Shown here piece after piece: positions 53,347 through 60,989 of a stretch of 64,000 bases of DNA. Source of the DNA: Paraburkholderia translucens. GTDB taxonomy: Bacteria; Pseudomonadota; Gammaproteobacteria; Burkholderiales; Burkholderiaceae. Every line of letters starts with the position of its first letter. Position 1 is the first letter of the stretch. The stretch lies in contig NZ_JAJITC010000008.1 in the NCBI RefSeq assembly GCF_020881035.1, positions 1-64,000 on the forward strand. Reading direction: 5' to 3'. A program made the translations under genes and the position numbers. Under the pieces are notes generated by a model, which searched no databases, had not been told where the DNA came from, and saw nothing but the letters and a program-made list of their open reading frames with translations.

Positions 53347-53939
53347 GCGGCGCGTACACCGTCGACGCCGACGGTTGGGTTGGCGCCGCGCGTAAGCTCA
53401 CCTCGCCGAATTTCGAAGCGCGGCCGCACGGCGCGGTGCCGACGCTGATCGTCGTTCACAACATCAGCCTGCCGCCGAACGAGTTCGGCGGCACCGCGAT
53501 TGCCGAGCTGTTCCAGAACACGCTCGACTGCGACGCTCACCCGTACTACCACACGCATCTACGCGGCGTGCGCGTGTCCGCGCACTTCGTGATTCATCGC
53601 GACGGCGCACTCGAGCAGTTCGTGTCGTGCAACGAGCGGGCGTGGCACGCAGGGCCGTCGAATTTCTTCGGCCGCGAGCGCTGCAATGATTTCTCGATCG
53701 GCATCGAGCTCGAAGGCAGCGACACCATCGCCTTTGAAGATGCGCAATACCGCACGCTCGCCGCGCTCGTGAGCGCACTGAAGGCGCGCTATCCGATCGA
53801 CGCGCTCGCCGGTCACGCCGACATCGCCCCCGGTCGCAAGACCGATCCGGGTCCACATTTCGAGTGGCCGCGGCTGCAACGCGATACGTCGCTCGATGGT
53901 CGGTATTTCCCCTATCTCAAGTTTTCCGAAACGCGGTAA
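53343..53939 (+). CDS. ampD: 1,6-anhydro-N-acetylmuramyl-L-alanine amidase AmpD
   Basis: A 198-residue cytoplasmic zinc amidase in peptidoglycan recycling. It removes the peptide from anhydro-muropeptides and so keeps AmpR-controlled beta-lactamase low. Zinc ligands are His39 (VVHN), His158 (GHADIAP) and Asp168 (KTDPGPHF). Glu122 and Lys166 match the catalytic pair of Citrobacter AmpD. ATG 53343 overlaps the PP0621 stop. Confidence 0.93.
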   Translation: MSGAYTVDADGWVGAARKLTSPNFEARPHGAVPTLIVVHNISLPPNEFGGTAIAELFQNTLDCDAHPYYHTHLRGVRVSAHFVIHRDGALEQFVSCNERAWHAGPSNFFGRERCNDFSIGIELEGSDTIAFEDAQYRTLAALVSALKARYPIDALAGHADIAPGRKTDPGPHFEWPRLQRDTSLDGRYFPYLKFSETR

Positions 53940-54056
53940 TCCCCCTTCGCACAACCTTGCGTGATTCGCAGAGAACCAGGCGCAGCCTGCTTTTCCGGGA
54001 GGCTTCTGCGCGCCGCGAAAGCCAAAAGTCAAGACTTCCGCAGCAAATAAAACCGT

Positions 54057-54084
54057 TTGACCTGTCTCGAATCTCCACTATACT
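54057..54084 (+). promoter_or_regulatory. Candidate nrdA promoter
   Basis: TTGACC (54057-54062), a 16-bp spacer and TATACT (54079-54084). The -10 lies inside the upstream NrdR-type box, a classical arrangement for repression. The resulting leader would be about 370 nt. Confidence 0.65.
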
Positions 54085-54121
54085 TGGTGCCGAAAGCTGA
54101 GTTATGCACTATATGTTGTGT
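54075..54121 (+). promoter_or_regulatory. Tandem NrdR boxes over the nrdA promoter
   Basis: CCACTATACTTGGTGC (54075-54090) and GCACTATATGTTGTGT (54106-54121) match the known NrdR consensus ACACWATATWTTGTGT. The second is close to perfect apart from its first base and one centre base. Their starts are exactly 31 bp apart, the three-turn phasing NrdR needs. Dedicated dATP/ATP-sensing repression of nrdA is inferred. Confidence 0.8.
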
Positions 54122-54126
54122 CGAGC

Positions 54127-54159
54127 TGTGAATAACCATGTGCATAACCGAGTGAATAA
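54127..54159 (-). promoter_or_regulatory. Three DnaA-box sequences at 12-bp spacing
   Basis: Read on the minus strand these are TTATTCACA (54127-54135), TTATGCACA (54139-54147) and TTATTCACT (54151-54159), against consensus TTATNCACA: two perfect and one with a single mismatch. They are all the same way round and start every 12 bases. A fourth near-match, TTATGCACT, lies on the plus strand at 54102-54110 and overlaps the NrdR box. DnaA control of nrdAB is known in E. coli. Confidence 0.65.
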
Positions 54160-54161
54160 GT

Positions 54162-54196
54162 TTGCGGCGCCCCGCTCCCCGAGCACGGCGCCGCAA
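54162..54196 (+). promoter_or_regulatory. Strong hairpin in the nrdA leader
   Basis: A perfect 10-bp stem (ttgcggcgcc / ggcgccgcaa, 54162-54171 with 54187-54196) is continued after a 2x2 internal loop by gctc/gagc around ccc. A weaker tccagg/cctgga hairpin (54201-54226) follows. Without an immediate U-run it is not a plain terminator. Other possibilities are an attenuator element, a stabiliser or a pause site. Confidence 0.55.
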
Positions 54197-54285
54197 GCAT
54201 TCCAGGCAGCGAAAAAAATTCCTGGAGCAGGGCCGGTAGGGGGATCTCCGGCCGCATCCAGAAGCATTCAGGAAAGGACCAGCCA

Positions 54286-54420
54286 GTGATCGCGACCGAC
54301 CCGATGAAGACCGACGTCAAATCGAACCAGGCTTCCTCGCAGTTGCATCCCGCCAGCCGGCGTAGCCGGCCTTCCTGCACCTCATCGCTCGCGCACGCGG
54401 CGGCGCGGCGTTCGATTTAG
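54286..54420 (+). CDS. Possible leader peptide upstream of nrdA
   Basis: A 44-codon frame, GTG 54286 to TAG 54420, preceded by aggaaagg (about 54270-54277) at fair spacing and ending 44 bases before nrdA. Third positions are about four-fifths G or C. The peptide begins VIATDPMKTDVKS and ends with a Ser/Arg/Ala-rich stretch. An internal ATG at codon 7 is an alternative start. No homologue is recognised. It could also be chance in a high-GC leader. Confidence 0.3.
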   Translation: MIATDPMKTDVKSNQASSQLHPASRRSRPSCTSSLAHAAARRSI

Positions 54421-54464
54421 TCCGCGGCACTCGCCGCCATTTCCAAAGACCAGGAGCTTTGCAT

Positions 54465-57400
54465 ATGCAAACCACCGACAACGTGACGACCCGGTACGAG
54501 GGCTCACCGACTGGCCAGGCTTTTGGCCAGACTCAAGGCGTAGAGGTGCTCGCGCCGCAAGCGAACTACGCCGACTACAAGGTGATCCGCCGCAACGGTA
54601 GCGTGGTGTCCTTCGAGCCGTCGAAAATCGCGATCGCCGTGACGAAGGCATTCCTCGCCGTCAACGGTGGTCAGGGCGCGGCGTCGGCGCGTGTGCGCGA
54701 ACTGGTCGAGCAACTCACGCAGAACGTGGTGCGCGCGCTGGTGCGCAGCCGCCCGAACGGCGGCACGTTCCATATCGAAGACATTCAGGATCAGGTCGAG
54801 CTCGCGCTGATGCGCGGCGGCGAACACAACGTCGCGCGTGCTTACGTGCTGTACCGCGAGAAGCGCAACCAGGCGCGCGCGCATGATGAGCATGCGGAAA
54901 GCGCAAGCACGCCGGGCCTGAACGTGACCGACAATGGTGTCACGCGTCCGCTGGATATGGCCGCGCTGCGCGGCGTCATCGAATCCGCGTGCGCGAATCT
55001 CGGCGACGCGGTGAGCGCCGAGCCGATCGTCGCGGAAACGGTGAAGAACCTTTACGACGGCGTGCCGATGAGTCAGGTGTACGACTCGGCCATCCTTGCT
55101 GCCCGCACGATGATCGAAAAGGACCCGGCCTACAGCCAGGTGACCTCGCGCATCCTGCTGCACACGATTCGCCGCGAGATCCTCGAAGAAGAAGTCACGC
55201 AAGCCGAAATGGGCGAGCGCTACGCCGAGTACTTCCCGCAGTTCATCAAGCGCGGCATCGGCGCCGGCCTGCTCGACGACAAGCTCCAGCAGTTCGACCT
55301 GAAGCGTCTCGGCGCCGCGCTCGACGCGAACCGCGACCTGCAGTTCGGCTACCTCGGTCTGCAGACGCTGTACGACCGCTACTTCCTGCACCACGACGGC
55401 GTGCGCATCGAAATGCCTCAGGCATTCTTTATGCGTGTCGCGATGGGCCTGTCGCTGAACGAGATCGACCGCGAAGCGCGTGCAATCGAGTTCTACAACA
55501 TCCTGTCGAGCTTCGACTTCATGAGCTCGACGCCGACGCTGTTCAACTCGGGCACGCATCGCTCGCAGCTGTCGTCGTGCTACCTGACCACGGTCGACGA
55601 CGACCTCGACGGCATCTACGAAGCGCTGAAGGAAAACGCGCTGCTGTCGAAGTTCGCCGGCGGTCTCGGCAACGACTGGACGCGCGTGCGCGCGCTCGGC
55701 TCGCACATCAAGGGCACCAACGGCAAGTCGCAGGGCGTCGTGCCCTTCCTGAAGGTCGTCAACGACACCGCGGTCGCCGTGAACCAGGGCGGCAAGCGCA
55801 AGGGCGCCGTGTGCGCGTATCTCGAGTCGTGGCACCTCGACATCGAGGAGTTCCTCGAGCTGCGCAAGAACACCGGCGACGACCGTCGTCGCACGCACGA
55901 CATGAACACGGCGAACTGGATTCCCGACCTGTTCATGAAGCGCGTGATGGAAGGCGGCGACTGGACGCTGTTCTCGCCGTCCACCTGCCCGGATCTGCAC
56001 GACAAGTTCGGCGCCGAGTTCGAAGCGGCTTACACGGCTTACGAAGACAAGGTCGCGCGCGGCGAGATCAAGCTGTTCAAGAAGATTCCGGCGGCGCAGC
56101 TGTGGCGCAAGATGCTCGGCATGCTGTTCGAAACCGGCCATCCGTGGATCACGTTCAAGGATCCGTGCAACGTGCGCTCGCCGCAGCAGCACGTCGGCGT
56201 TGTCCACTCGTCGAACCTGTGCACGGAAATCACACTGAACACGAGCGACGCCGAGATCGCCGTTTGTAACCTCGGCTCGGTGAACCTCGTCGCGCACCTG
56301 AAGGAACAGGCCGACGGCACGGTCGCGCTCGACCACGACAAGTTGAAGCGCACAATCAGCGTCGCGATGCGCATGCTCGACAACGTGATCGACATCAACT
56401 ACTACGCGGTCGCCAAGGCGCGCAACTCGAACCTCAAGCACCGTCCGGTCGGCCTCGGCATCATGGGCTTCCAGGACTGCCTGCACGTGCTGCGCACGCC
56501 GTATGCGTCGCAGGAAGCGGTCGAGTTCGCCGATCGCTCGATGGAAGCGGTTTGCTACTACGCCTACTACGCATCGACCGAGCTTGCCGAAGAGCGCGGC
56601 CGCTACTCGAGCTACCGCGGCTCGCTGTGGGATCGCGGCATCCTCCCGCAAGACACGGTCAAGCTGCTCGCCGAAGCGCGTGGCGGCTACGTCGAAGTGG
56701 ATTCGAGCGAGTCGATGAACTGGGCCGAGCTGCGCTCGCGCATCGCGACCTACGGCATGCGCAACTCGAACTGCGTGGCGATCGCGCCGACCGCGACGAT
56801 CTCGAACATCATCGGCGTGTCGGCGTGCATCGAGCCGACCTATCAGAACCTGTACGTGAAGTCGAACCTGTCGGGCGAATTCACGGTGGTCAACGACTAC
56901 CTGGTGCGCGACCTGAAGGCGCGCGGTCTGTGGGACGAGGTGATGGTCGCCGACCTGAAGTACTTCGACGGCACGCTGTCGCGCATCGACCGCATCCCGG
57001 CCGACCTGCGCGCGATCTACGCGACCGCGTTCGAAGTCGATCCGACGTGGCTCGTCGAAGCGGCGTCGCGTCGTCAGAAGTGGATCGACCAGGCGCAGTC
57101 GCTGAACATCTACATGGCGGGCGCATCGGGCAAGAAGCTCGACGAGATCTACAAGCTCGCATGGCTGCGCGGTCTGAAGACCACCTACTACCTGCGCACG
57201 ATGGCGGCGACGCACGTCGAGAAGTCGACGGTCGCGCACGGCGCGCTGAACGCTGTGAGCTCGGGTCATGACGGCTCGGGCGGCGCGGCGGGCGGGTTCG
57301 GCGTGAGCGGCGGTGCGGCTGGTGGCGTGGGCGGCGGCTTCCAGGCTGCGGCAGCGGCAACGGCGACTGCCGCGATCGCAGTCGAAGCGGCGCCCGAAGC

Positions 57401-57467
57401 GGATGGTCCGGTGTGCATGATGCGTCCGGGCGATCCTGGCTTCGACGAGTGCGAGGCTTGCCAGTAA
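54465..57467 (+). CDS. nrdA: Class Ia ribonucleoside-diphosphate reductase, large subunit
   Basis: A 1000-residue catalytic subunit converting NDPs to dNDPs. An N-terminal ATP-cone (about 36-125, starting YKVIRRNGSVVSFEPSKI) gives dATP/ATP feedback. The barrel carries SSCYLT (redox cysteine) and NLCTE with Asn584, Cys586 and Glu588 (radical site). The second redox cysteine lies in AVCNLGSVN. The C terminus has a long Gly/Ala linker and the shuttle pair CEAC. ATG 54465 follows caggagc. nrdB lies 520 bases downstream. Confidence 0.95.
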   Translation: MQTTDNVTTRYEGSPTGQAFGQTQGVEVLAPQANYADYKVIRRNGSVVSFEPSKIAIAVTKAFLAVNGGQGAASARVRELVEQLTQNVVRALVRSRPNGGTFHIEDIQDQVELALMRGGEHNVARAYVLYREKRNQARAHDEHAESASTPGLNVTDNGVTRPLDMAALRGVIESACANLGDAVSAEPIVAETVKNLYDGVPMSQVYDSAILAARTMIEKDPAYSQVTSRILLHTIRREILEEEVTQAEMGERYAEYFPQFIKRGIGAGLLDDKLQQFDLKRLGAALDANRDLQFGYLGLQTLYDRYFLHHDGVRIEMPQAFFMRVAMGLSLNEIDREARAIEFYNILSSFDFMSSTPTLFNSGTHRSQLSSCYLTTVDDDLDGIYEALKENALLSKFAGGLGNDWTRVRALGSHIKGTNGKSQGVVPFLKVVNDTAVAVNQGGKRKGAVCAYLESWHLDIEEFLELRKNTGDDRRRTHDMNTANWIPDLFMKRVMEGGDWTLFSPSTCPDLHDKFGAEFEAAYTAYEDKVARGEIKLFKKIPAAQLWRKMLGMLFETGHPWITFKDPCNVRSPQQHVGVVHSSNLCTEITLNTSDAEIAVCNLGSVNLVAHLKEQADGTVALDHDKLKRTISVAMRMLDNVIDINYYAVAKARNSNLKHRPVGLGIMGFQDCLHVLRTPYASQEAVEFADRSMEAVCYYAYYASTELAEERGRYSSYRGSLWDRGILPQDTVKLLAEARGGYVEVDSSESMNWAELRSRIATYGMRNSNCVAIAPTATISNIIGVSACIEPTYQNLYVKSNLSGEFTVVNDYLVRDLKARGLWDEVMVADLKYFDGTLSRIDRIPADLRAIYATAFEVDPTWLVEAASRRQKWIDQAQSLNIYMAGASGKKLDEIYKLAWLRGLKTTYYLRTMAATHVEKSTVAHGALNAVSSGHDGSGGAAGGFGVSGGAAGGVGGGFQAAAAATATAAIAVEAAPEADGPVCMMRPGDPGFDECEACQ

Positions 57468-57498
57468 GCGGAAGCAAGCAGCGGGAGCATTGCTTGCT

Positions 57499-57951
57499 AA
57501 CTGCACGAGGCAGTTGCAGGTGACGACCCGCAAGCGGCGAGCAACGCGCCGCCTCAATGAAGTAGAAGCAGGTCGATGAGCGGTGGGCAGTTTCGAGGTC
57601 TCACCGCTCGTCGATGCAGCGAAGCAGCACAGCAGTCGGCCACGCCCGACACGCCATCGCACTTCACTCGCCGACGTCGACTCTCGCGATGAGCGGCTCG
57701 CGCGGCATCGATCAGTCAACGGATGCCGCGGATGCACTGCGCAATACATATAGATAGAGCAACGAAGCGTCGTGTCGAAACGTTGCTCTTCGAGTTCGCG
57801 AAGCACCTCGACAACACCTGTTCAACACGCATTCATCGCGTGTCACTCGACGCATCACACACAGCGTGTCGAACAAAGTGTTGTATGAACGTAGCAACGC
57901 GAATCGAAAACAGGAATTTTCGCGAGTGAGCTCTTTTATCGCTCGTGAAAA
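57499..57951 (+). promoter_or_regulatory. Hairpin-rich nrdA-nrdB spacer (candidate structured leader)
   Basis: No gene is supported in 57468-57987, but five hairpins are visible. (1) aactgc/gcagtt, 57499-57515. (2) A 14-pair stem with two G-U pairs, 57572-57585 with 57602-57615. (3) A perfect 9-bp stem agagcaacg/cgttgctct, 57756-57764 with 57781-57789. (4) acaacac/gtgttgt (57811-57817 with 57878-57884), enclosing tgttc/gaaca and acacgc/gcgtgt (57825-57843). (5) A 13-pair stem with two G-U pairs, 57917-57929 with 57939-57951, 36 bases before the nrdB ATG. Separate control of nrdB translation or mRNA processing is an inference. Confidence 0.5.
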
Positions 57952-57987
57952 GATGGTACAAACCGTTCTAAATTGATGGTGACATTT

Positions 57988-59211
57988 ATGCTCAACTGGG
58001 ATGACGAGATCACTGCCGTAACTCCCTCGAGCGCGACGCAACCCGACGTGTTGCGCAACGCTGCGGGGTCGGCTGTGGGTTCGCAAATCGGAACGCGTTC
58101 CGCTCCTCATGCTCCCTCCGCTCAAGAAGTCTTCGCGAACGACATCGCTGTCGCTCCCGTTGCTCGTGCCGGCAACGCCGCGGCTGCTTCCGAAGCGCGC
58201 GTCAATGTCGCCGACAAGCGCATCATCAACGGCCAGACTGACGTCAATCAGCTGGTGCCGTTCAAGTACAAGTGGGCGTGGGAGAAGTATCTGGCAGGTT
58301 GCGCCAACCACTGGATGCCCCAGGAAGTGAACATGTCGCGCGACATCGCCCTGTGGAAAGACCCGAACGGGCTGACCGAGGACGAGCGCCGCATCGTCAA
58401 GCGCAACCTGGGCTTCTTCGTGACGGCGGATTCCCTCGCCGCCAACAACATCGTGCTGGGCACCTACCGCCACATCACGGCGCCCGAATGCCGCCAGTTC
58501 CTGCTGCGCCAGGCGTTCGAAGAGGCGATCCACACGCACGCTTACCAGTACATCGTCGAGTCGCTCGGTCTCGACGAAGGCGAAATCTTCAACGCGTATC
58601 ACGAGGTTCCGTCGATCCGCGCGAAAGACGAATTCCTGATTCCGTACATCCACGTGCTGACCGACCCGGCCTTCAAGACCGGTACGCTCGAAGCAGACCA
58701 GACGCTCCTGCGCTCGCTGATCGTGTTCGCCTGTGTGATGGAGGGCTTGTTCTTCTACGTCGGCTTTACACAAATCCTGGCGCTCGGCCGCCAGAACAAG
58801 ATGACCGGCGCGGCGGAGCAGTACCAATACATCCTGCGCGACGAGTCGATGCACTGCAACTTCGGCATCGACCTGATCAACCAGATCAAGCTCGAAAATC
58901 CGCACCTGTGGACGGCTGAGTTCCGCGCCGAAATTCGCGCGATCTTCCAGCAGGCGGTCGAGCTCGAATATCGCTACGCCGAAGACACGATGCCGCGCGG
59001 GGTGCTCGGTCTGAACGCGTCGATGTTCAAGAGCTATCTGCGCTTCATCTGCAACCGCCGTTGCCAGCAGATCGGTCTCGATCCGCTCTACCCGAACGAG
59101 GAAAACCCGTTCCCGTGGATGAGCGAGATGATCGACCTGAAGAAGGAACGCAATTTCTTCGAGACGCGAGTGATCGAATATCAGACTGGCGGCGCGCTGT
59201 CCTGGGAGTAA
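57988..59211 (+). CDS. nrdB: Class Ia ribonucleoside-diphosphate reductase, small subunit
   Basis: A 407-residue di-iron protein housing the tyrosyl radical. [11 protein letters not shown] carries Glu179, His182 and Tyr186, matching Glu115, His118 and Tyr122 of E. coli Nrd[10 protein letters not shown] and RRCQQIGL follow. Residues 1-75 are an Ala/Ser/Val-rich, probably disordered extension before the conserved [18 protein letters not shown] 57988 (MLNWDDE) has ggtga at 57978-57982. Earlier TTG 57973 and ATG 57976 are less likely. Confidence 0.94.
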   Translation: MLNWDDEITAVTPSSATQPDVLRNAAGSAVGSQIGTRSAPHAPSAQEVFANDIAVAPVARAGNAAAASEARVNVADKRIINGQTDVNQLVPFKYKWAWEKYLAGCANHWMPQEVNMSRDIALWKDPNGLTEDERRIVKRNLGFFVTADSLAANNIVLGTYRHITAPECRQFLLRQAFEEAIHTHAYQYIVESLGLDEGEIFNAYHEVPSIRAKDEFLIPYIHVLTDPAFKTGTLEADQTLLRSLIVFACVMEGLFFYVGFTQILALGRQNKMTGAAEQYQYILRDESMHCNFGIDLINQIKLENPHLWTAEFRAEIRAIFQQAVELEYRYAEDTMPRGVLGLNASMFKSYLRFICNRRCQQIGLDPLYPNEENPFPWMSEMIDLKKERNFFETRVIEYQTGGALSWE

Positions 59212-59646
59212 AACCGGGATTCGCGTCGCGGATGTATTCATTGATGGGGATGCCGCCGCCTGTGGCCGCGGCGCCCCGGGTTAGGAGCAGAACGGCCTGA
59301 TGCAAAGCGTGCCCGGTGCCTTGACGGCCCACAAACATGACAGGCACTTTGCGGACCCTTCAGTGGGATGGGCAAACTTCCCCCCGGAAAAAGCCGCTGG
59401 CGTTGTTGCCGGCGGCCCGATCAAGCCATTGCCGGCGTCGCCTCGCGACGCCGACCAGATCTGGCGCGCGGTGCCTTCGGGCACAGCGCGCCTAACCGCA
59501 TTCATTAGCGTAAGCGCGTTGCACCAGCGTACGCCGATGAATAGCCCGCTTCGTAGCGCGCGCCCTGAGAAGCGTCCGCGGGAAGCGGGTTTTGACGAAG
59601 GGTGTTGTTTGAACTGACCTCATCTCGAAACCTGAAGGAGAAAATG
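59212..59646. other. Intergenic region between nrdB and the histone-like gene, with a weak ORF
   Basis: A 105-codon frame from ATG 59300 to 59617 (MQSVPGALTAHKHDRHF onward) has fairly coding-like third positions in its first 60 codons. It has no close ribosome site, and I recognise no family. A compact hairpin (ggcgtcgc / gcgacgcc, 59434-59452) lies inside it. I cannot decide between a small gene and a leader. Confidence 0.3.
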
Positions 59647-60261
59647 ATGGCAACTGCAAAGAAAGCCGCGGCCAAGAAGCCGGCAGCAAAGAAGACCGCA
59701 GCCAAGAAGGCTGCTCCGGCTAAGAAAGCCGCACCGGCCAAGAAGGTCGCCGCCAAGAAGGTCGCAGTGAAGAAGGTTGCGGCGAAGAAGGTTGCAGCCA
59801 AGAAGGTCGCGGCGAAGAAGGCAGCACCGGCGAAGAAAGCCGCAGTGAAGAAGGTTGCGGCGAAGAAGGTTGCAGCCAAGAAGGTCGCGGCGAAGAAGGC
59901 AGCACCGGCGAAGAAAGCCGCAGTGAAGAAGGTCGCAGCGAAGAAGGTTGCAGCCAAGAAGGTCGCGGCGAAGAAGGCAGCACCGGCGAAGAAGGCCGCG
60001 GCGAAGAAGACCGTTGCCAAAAAGGCGGCGGCGCCTGCGAAAAAGGCTGCAGCCAAGAAAGCTGCACCTGCCAAGAAGGCTGCACCTGCGAAGAAGGCCG
60101 CTGCTCCCGCGAAAAAGGCTGCTCCTGCGAAGAAGGCTGTCGCCAAGAAGGCCGCGCCTGCTCCCGCTGCGCCTGCTGTCTCGAGCGCACCGGCGGCGAC
60201 GGTGAAGACCGCGCTGAACCCGGCAGCGGCATGGCCGTTCCCGACGGGCAGCCGTCCGTAA
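59647..60261 (+). CDS. Histone H1-like Lys/Ala-repeat DNA-binding protein
   Basis: A 204-residue protein almost wholly built of AAKK, VAAKK and APAKK repeats, like the C-terminal tail of eukaryotic histone H1 and bacterial HctB/BpH1 nucleoid proteins. It is expected to bind and condense DNA through charge. A non-repetitive end (KTALNPAAAWPFPTGSRP) follows. The ribosome site gaaggag (59634-59640) fits ATG 59647 better than ATG 59644. A near-perfect in-frame repeat of 78 bp occupies 59764-59994. Confidence 0.88.
   Translation: MATAKKAAAKKPAAKKTAAKKAAPAKKAAPAKKVAAKKVAVKKVAAKKVAAKKVAAKKAAPAKKAAVKKVAAKKVAAKKVAAKKAAPAKKAAVKKVAAKKVAAKKVAAKKAAPAKKAAAKKTVAKKAAAPAKKAAAKKAAPAKKAAPAKKAAAPAKKAAPAKKAVAKKAAPAPAAPAVSSAPAATVKTALNPAAAWPFPTGSRP
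59764..59994 (+). repeat. Tandem 78-bp in-frame repeat, about three copies
   Basis: The unit encodes 26 residues (AAPAKKAAVKKVAAKKVAAKK then VAAKK). The start gcagcaccggcg recurs at 59821, 59899 and 59977, and gcagtgaagaagg at 59764 and 59842, all 78 bases apart. Copies are nearly identical at synonymous sites, which indicates recent duplication. Copy number is likely to vary between strains. Confidence 0.85.
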
Positions 60262-60276
60262 GCCGTAGAAGAAAGT

Positions 60277-60298
60277 CGACACATCGCGTGATGTGTCG
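60277..60298 (+). repeat. 9-bp hairpin after the histone-like gene
   Basis: cgacacatc (60277-60285) pairs perfectly with gatgtgtcg (60290-60298) around gcgt, 16 bases after the stop. It has no U-run and may protect the 3' end of the mRNA. Confidence 0.5.
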
Positions 60299-60346
60299 GA
60301 TGGCCGGGTCGTGCTCGAATTCGTGCGAGTGCCACCCGGTCAATGT

Positions 60347-60381
60347 CCCGTTACCGGCGTGCCGGTGGCGGGTTTTTTTTT
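60347..60381 (+). terminator. Terminator of the histone-like gene
   Basis: cccgttaccgg pairs with ccggtggcggg (two U-G pairs) around a cgtg loop, followed by nine T (60373-60381). It lies about 85 bases after the gene. Confidence 0.88.
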
Positions 60382-60488
60382 GCGCGGCGCCCTGAAAGAA
60401 AAACACGCATGAACCCGTGAGGGCGCATGCGTGCGGAGCCGACGTCGCGCCGTTGAACTGCGCGCGGCCGTGCGAGAAGGAGCCGGGC

Positions 60489-60965
60489 TTAGTGCGTAAC
60501 GCGCGTGACGCCGCCGCTCGACAGCAGCCTCACGCGATCGCCGGCGCGGAAGATCTCGCCGGTGGCGGTTTGGGTTACCGCGCGCAGGTCGCCGTTGTCG
60601 AGCCGCACGGTGATTTCGATACCGTCGCGCATCGCCACGCGGTTCTCGATCGCATTGCCTGCGACCGCACCGCCGATGCCGCCGACGATACCCGTCGCGA
60701 CCGAGCCACGTCCGCCGCCGATCGTACTGCCCGCGAGCGCGCCGAGCGCCGCGCCACCGAGTGCGCCGATGCCGATCGGCTGACCTTCGTTGGTGCTGAT
60801 GCGCACCGCGCGCACGCTCTCCACCGTGGCCATGCGAACCGTCTGCTCACGCTGCGCCTGCGAGGCGGTGAAAACGTCGGGAGAACTGCTGTTGACCGCA
60901 CACCCCGACATGGCGAGCGAACCGGCGATCACGCTGGCGACGATCAGGCGACTCGATGTTCTCAT
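60489..60965 (-). CDS. Glycine-zipper 2TM outer-membrane lipoprotein (SlyB/PcP family)
   Basis: A 158-residue lipoprotein whose signal ends at LAMSGC, with the acylated Cys22. The glycine-zipper region GALGGAALGALAGSTIGGGRGS and VGGIGGAVAGNAIEN spans about 65-105. A small beta domain (VRLDNGDLRAVTQ onward) follows. SlyB-like proteins stabilise the outer membrane under PhoPQ-type stress in enterics; regulation here is unknown. ATG 60965 (MRTSSRL) has ggag upstream and is preferred to 60983. Confidence 0.85.
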   Translation of the reverse strand: MRTSSRLIVASVIAGSLAMSGCAVNSSSPDVFTASQAQREQTVRMATVESVRAVRISTNEGQPIGIGALGGAALGALAGSTIGGGRGSVATGIVGGIGGAVAGNAIENRVAMRDGIEITVRLDNGDLRAVTQTATGEIFRAGDRVRLLSSGGVTRVTH

Positions 60966-60989
60966 TCCCAAACTCCATAGCACGCGATA

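Noticed and set aside
54102..54159. A chromosomal replication origin based on clustered DnaA boxes
   Set aside because: No dnaA, dnaN or gidA genes and no long AT-rich unwinding region are nearby. The boxes fit nrdA control.
54104..54289. A 61-codon ORF starting inside the NrdR box
   Set aside because: It begins within the operator with no ribosome site, and its content follows the DnaA boxes and hairpin rather than coding bias.
57741..57760. A further NrdR box upstream of nrdB
   Set aside because: The sequence gcgcaatacatatagat shares only the AT-rich centre with the consensus and lacks the GTGT half and a partner box at 31 bp.
54504..57806. An 1100-codon open frame antisense to nrdA
   Set aside because: Same high-GC shadow effect. 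NrdA motifs are complete on the plus strand.
59764..59994. CRISPR-like direct repeats
   Set aside because: The 78-bp units are contiguous, in frame and code for Lys/Ala repeats. There are no unique spacers and no cas genes.
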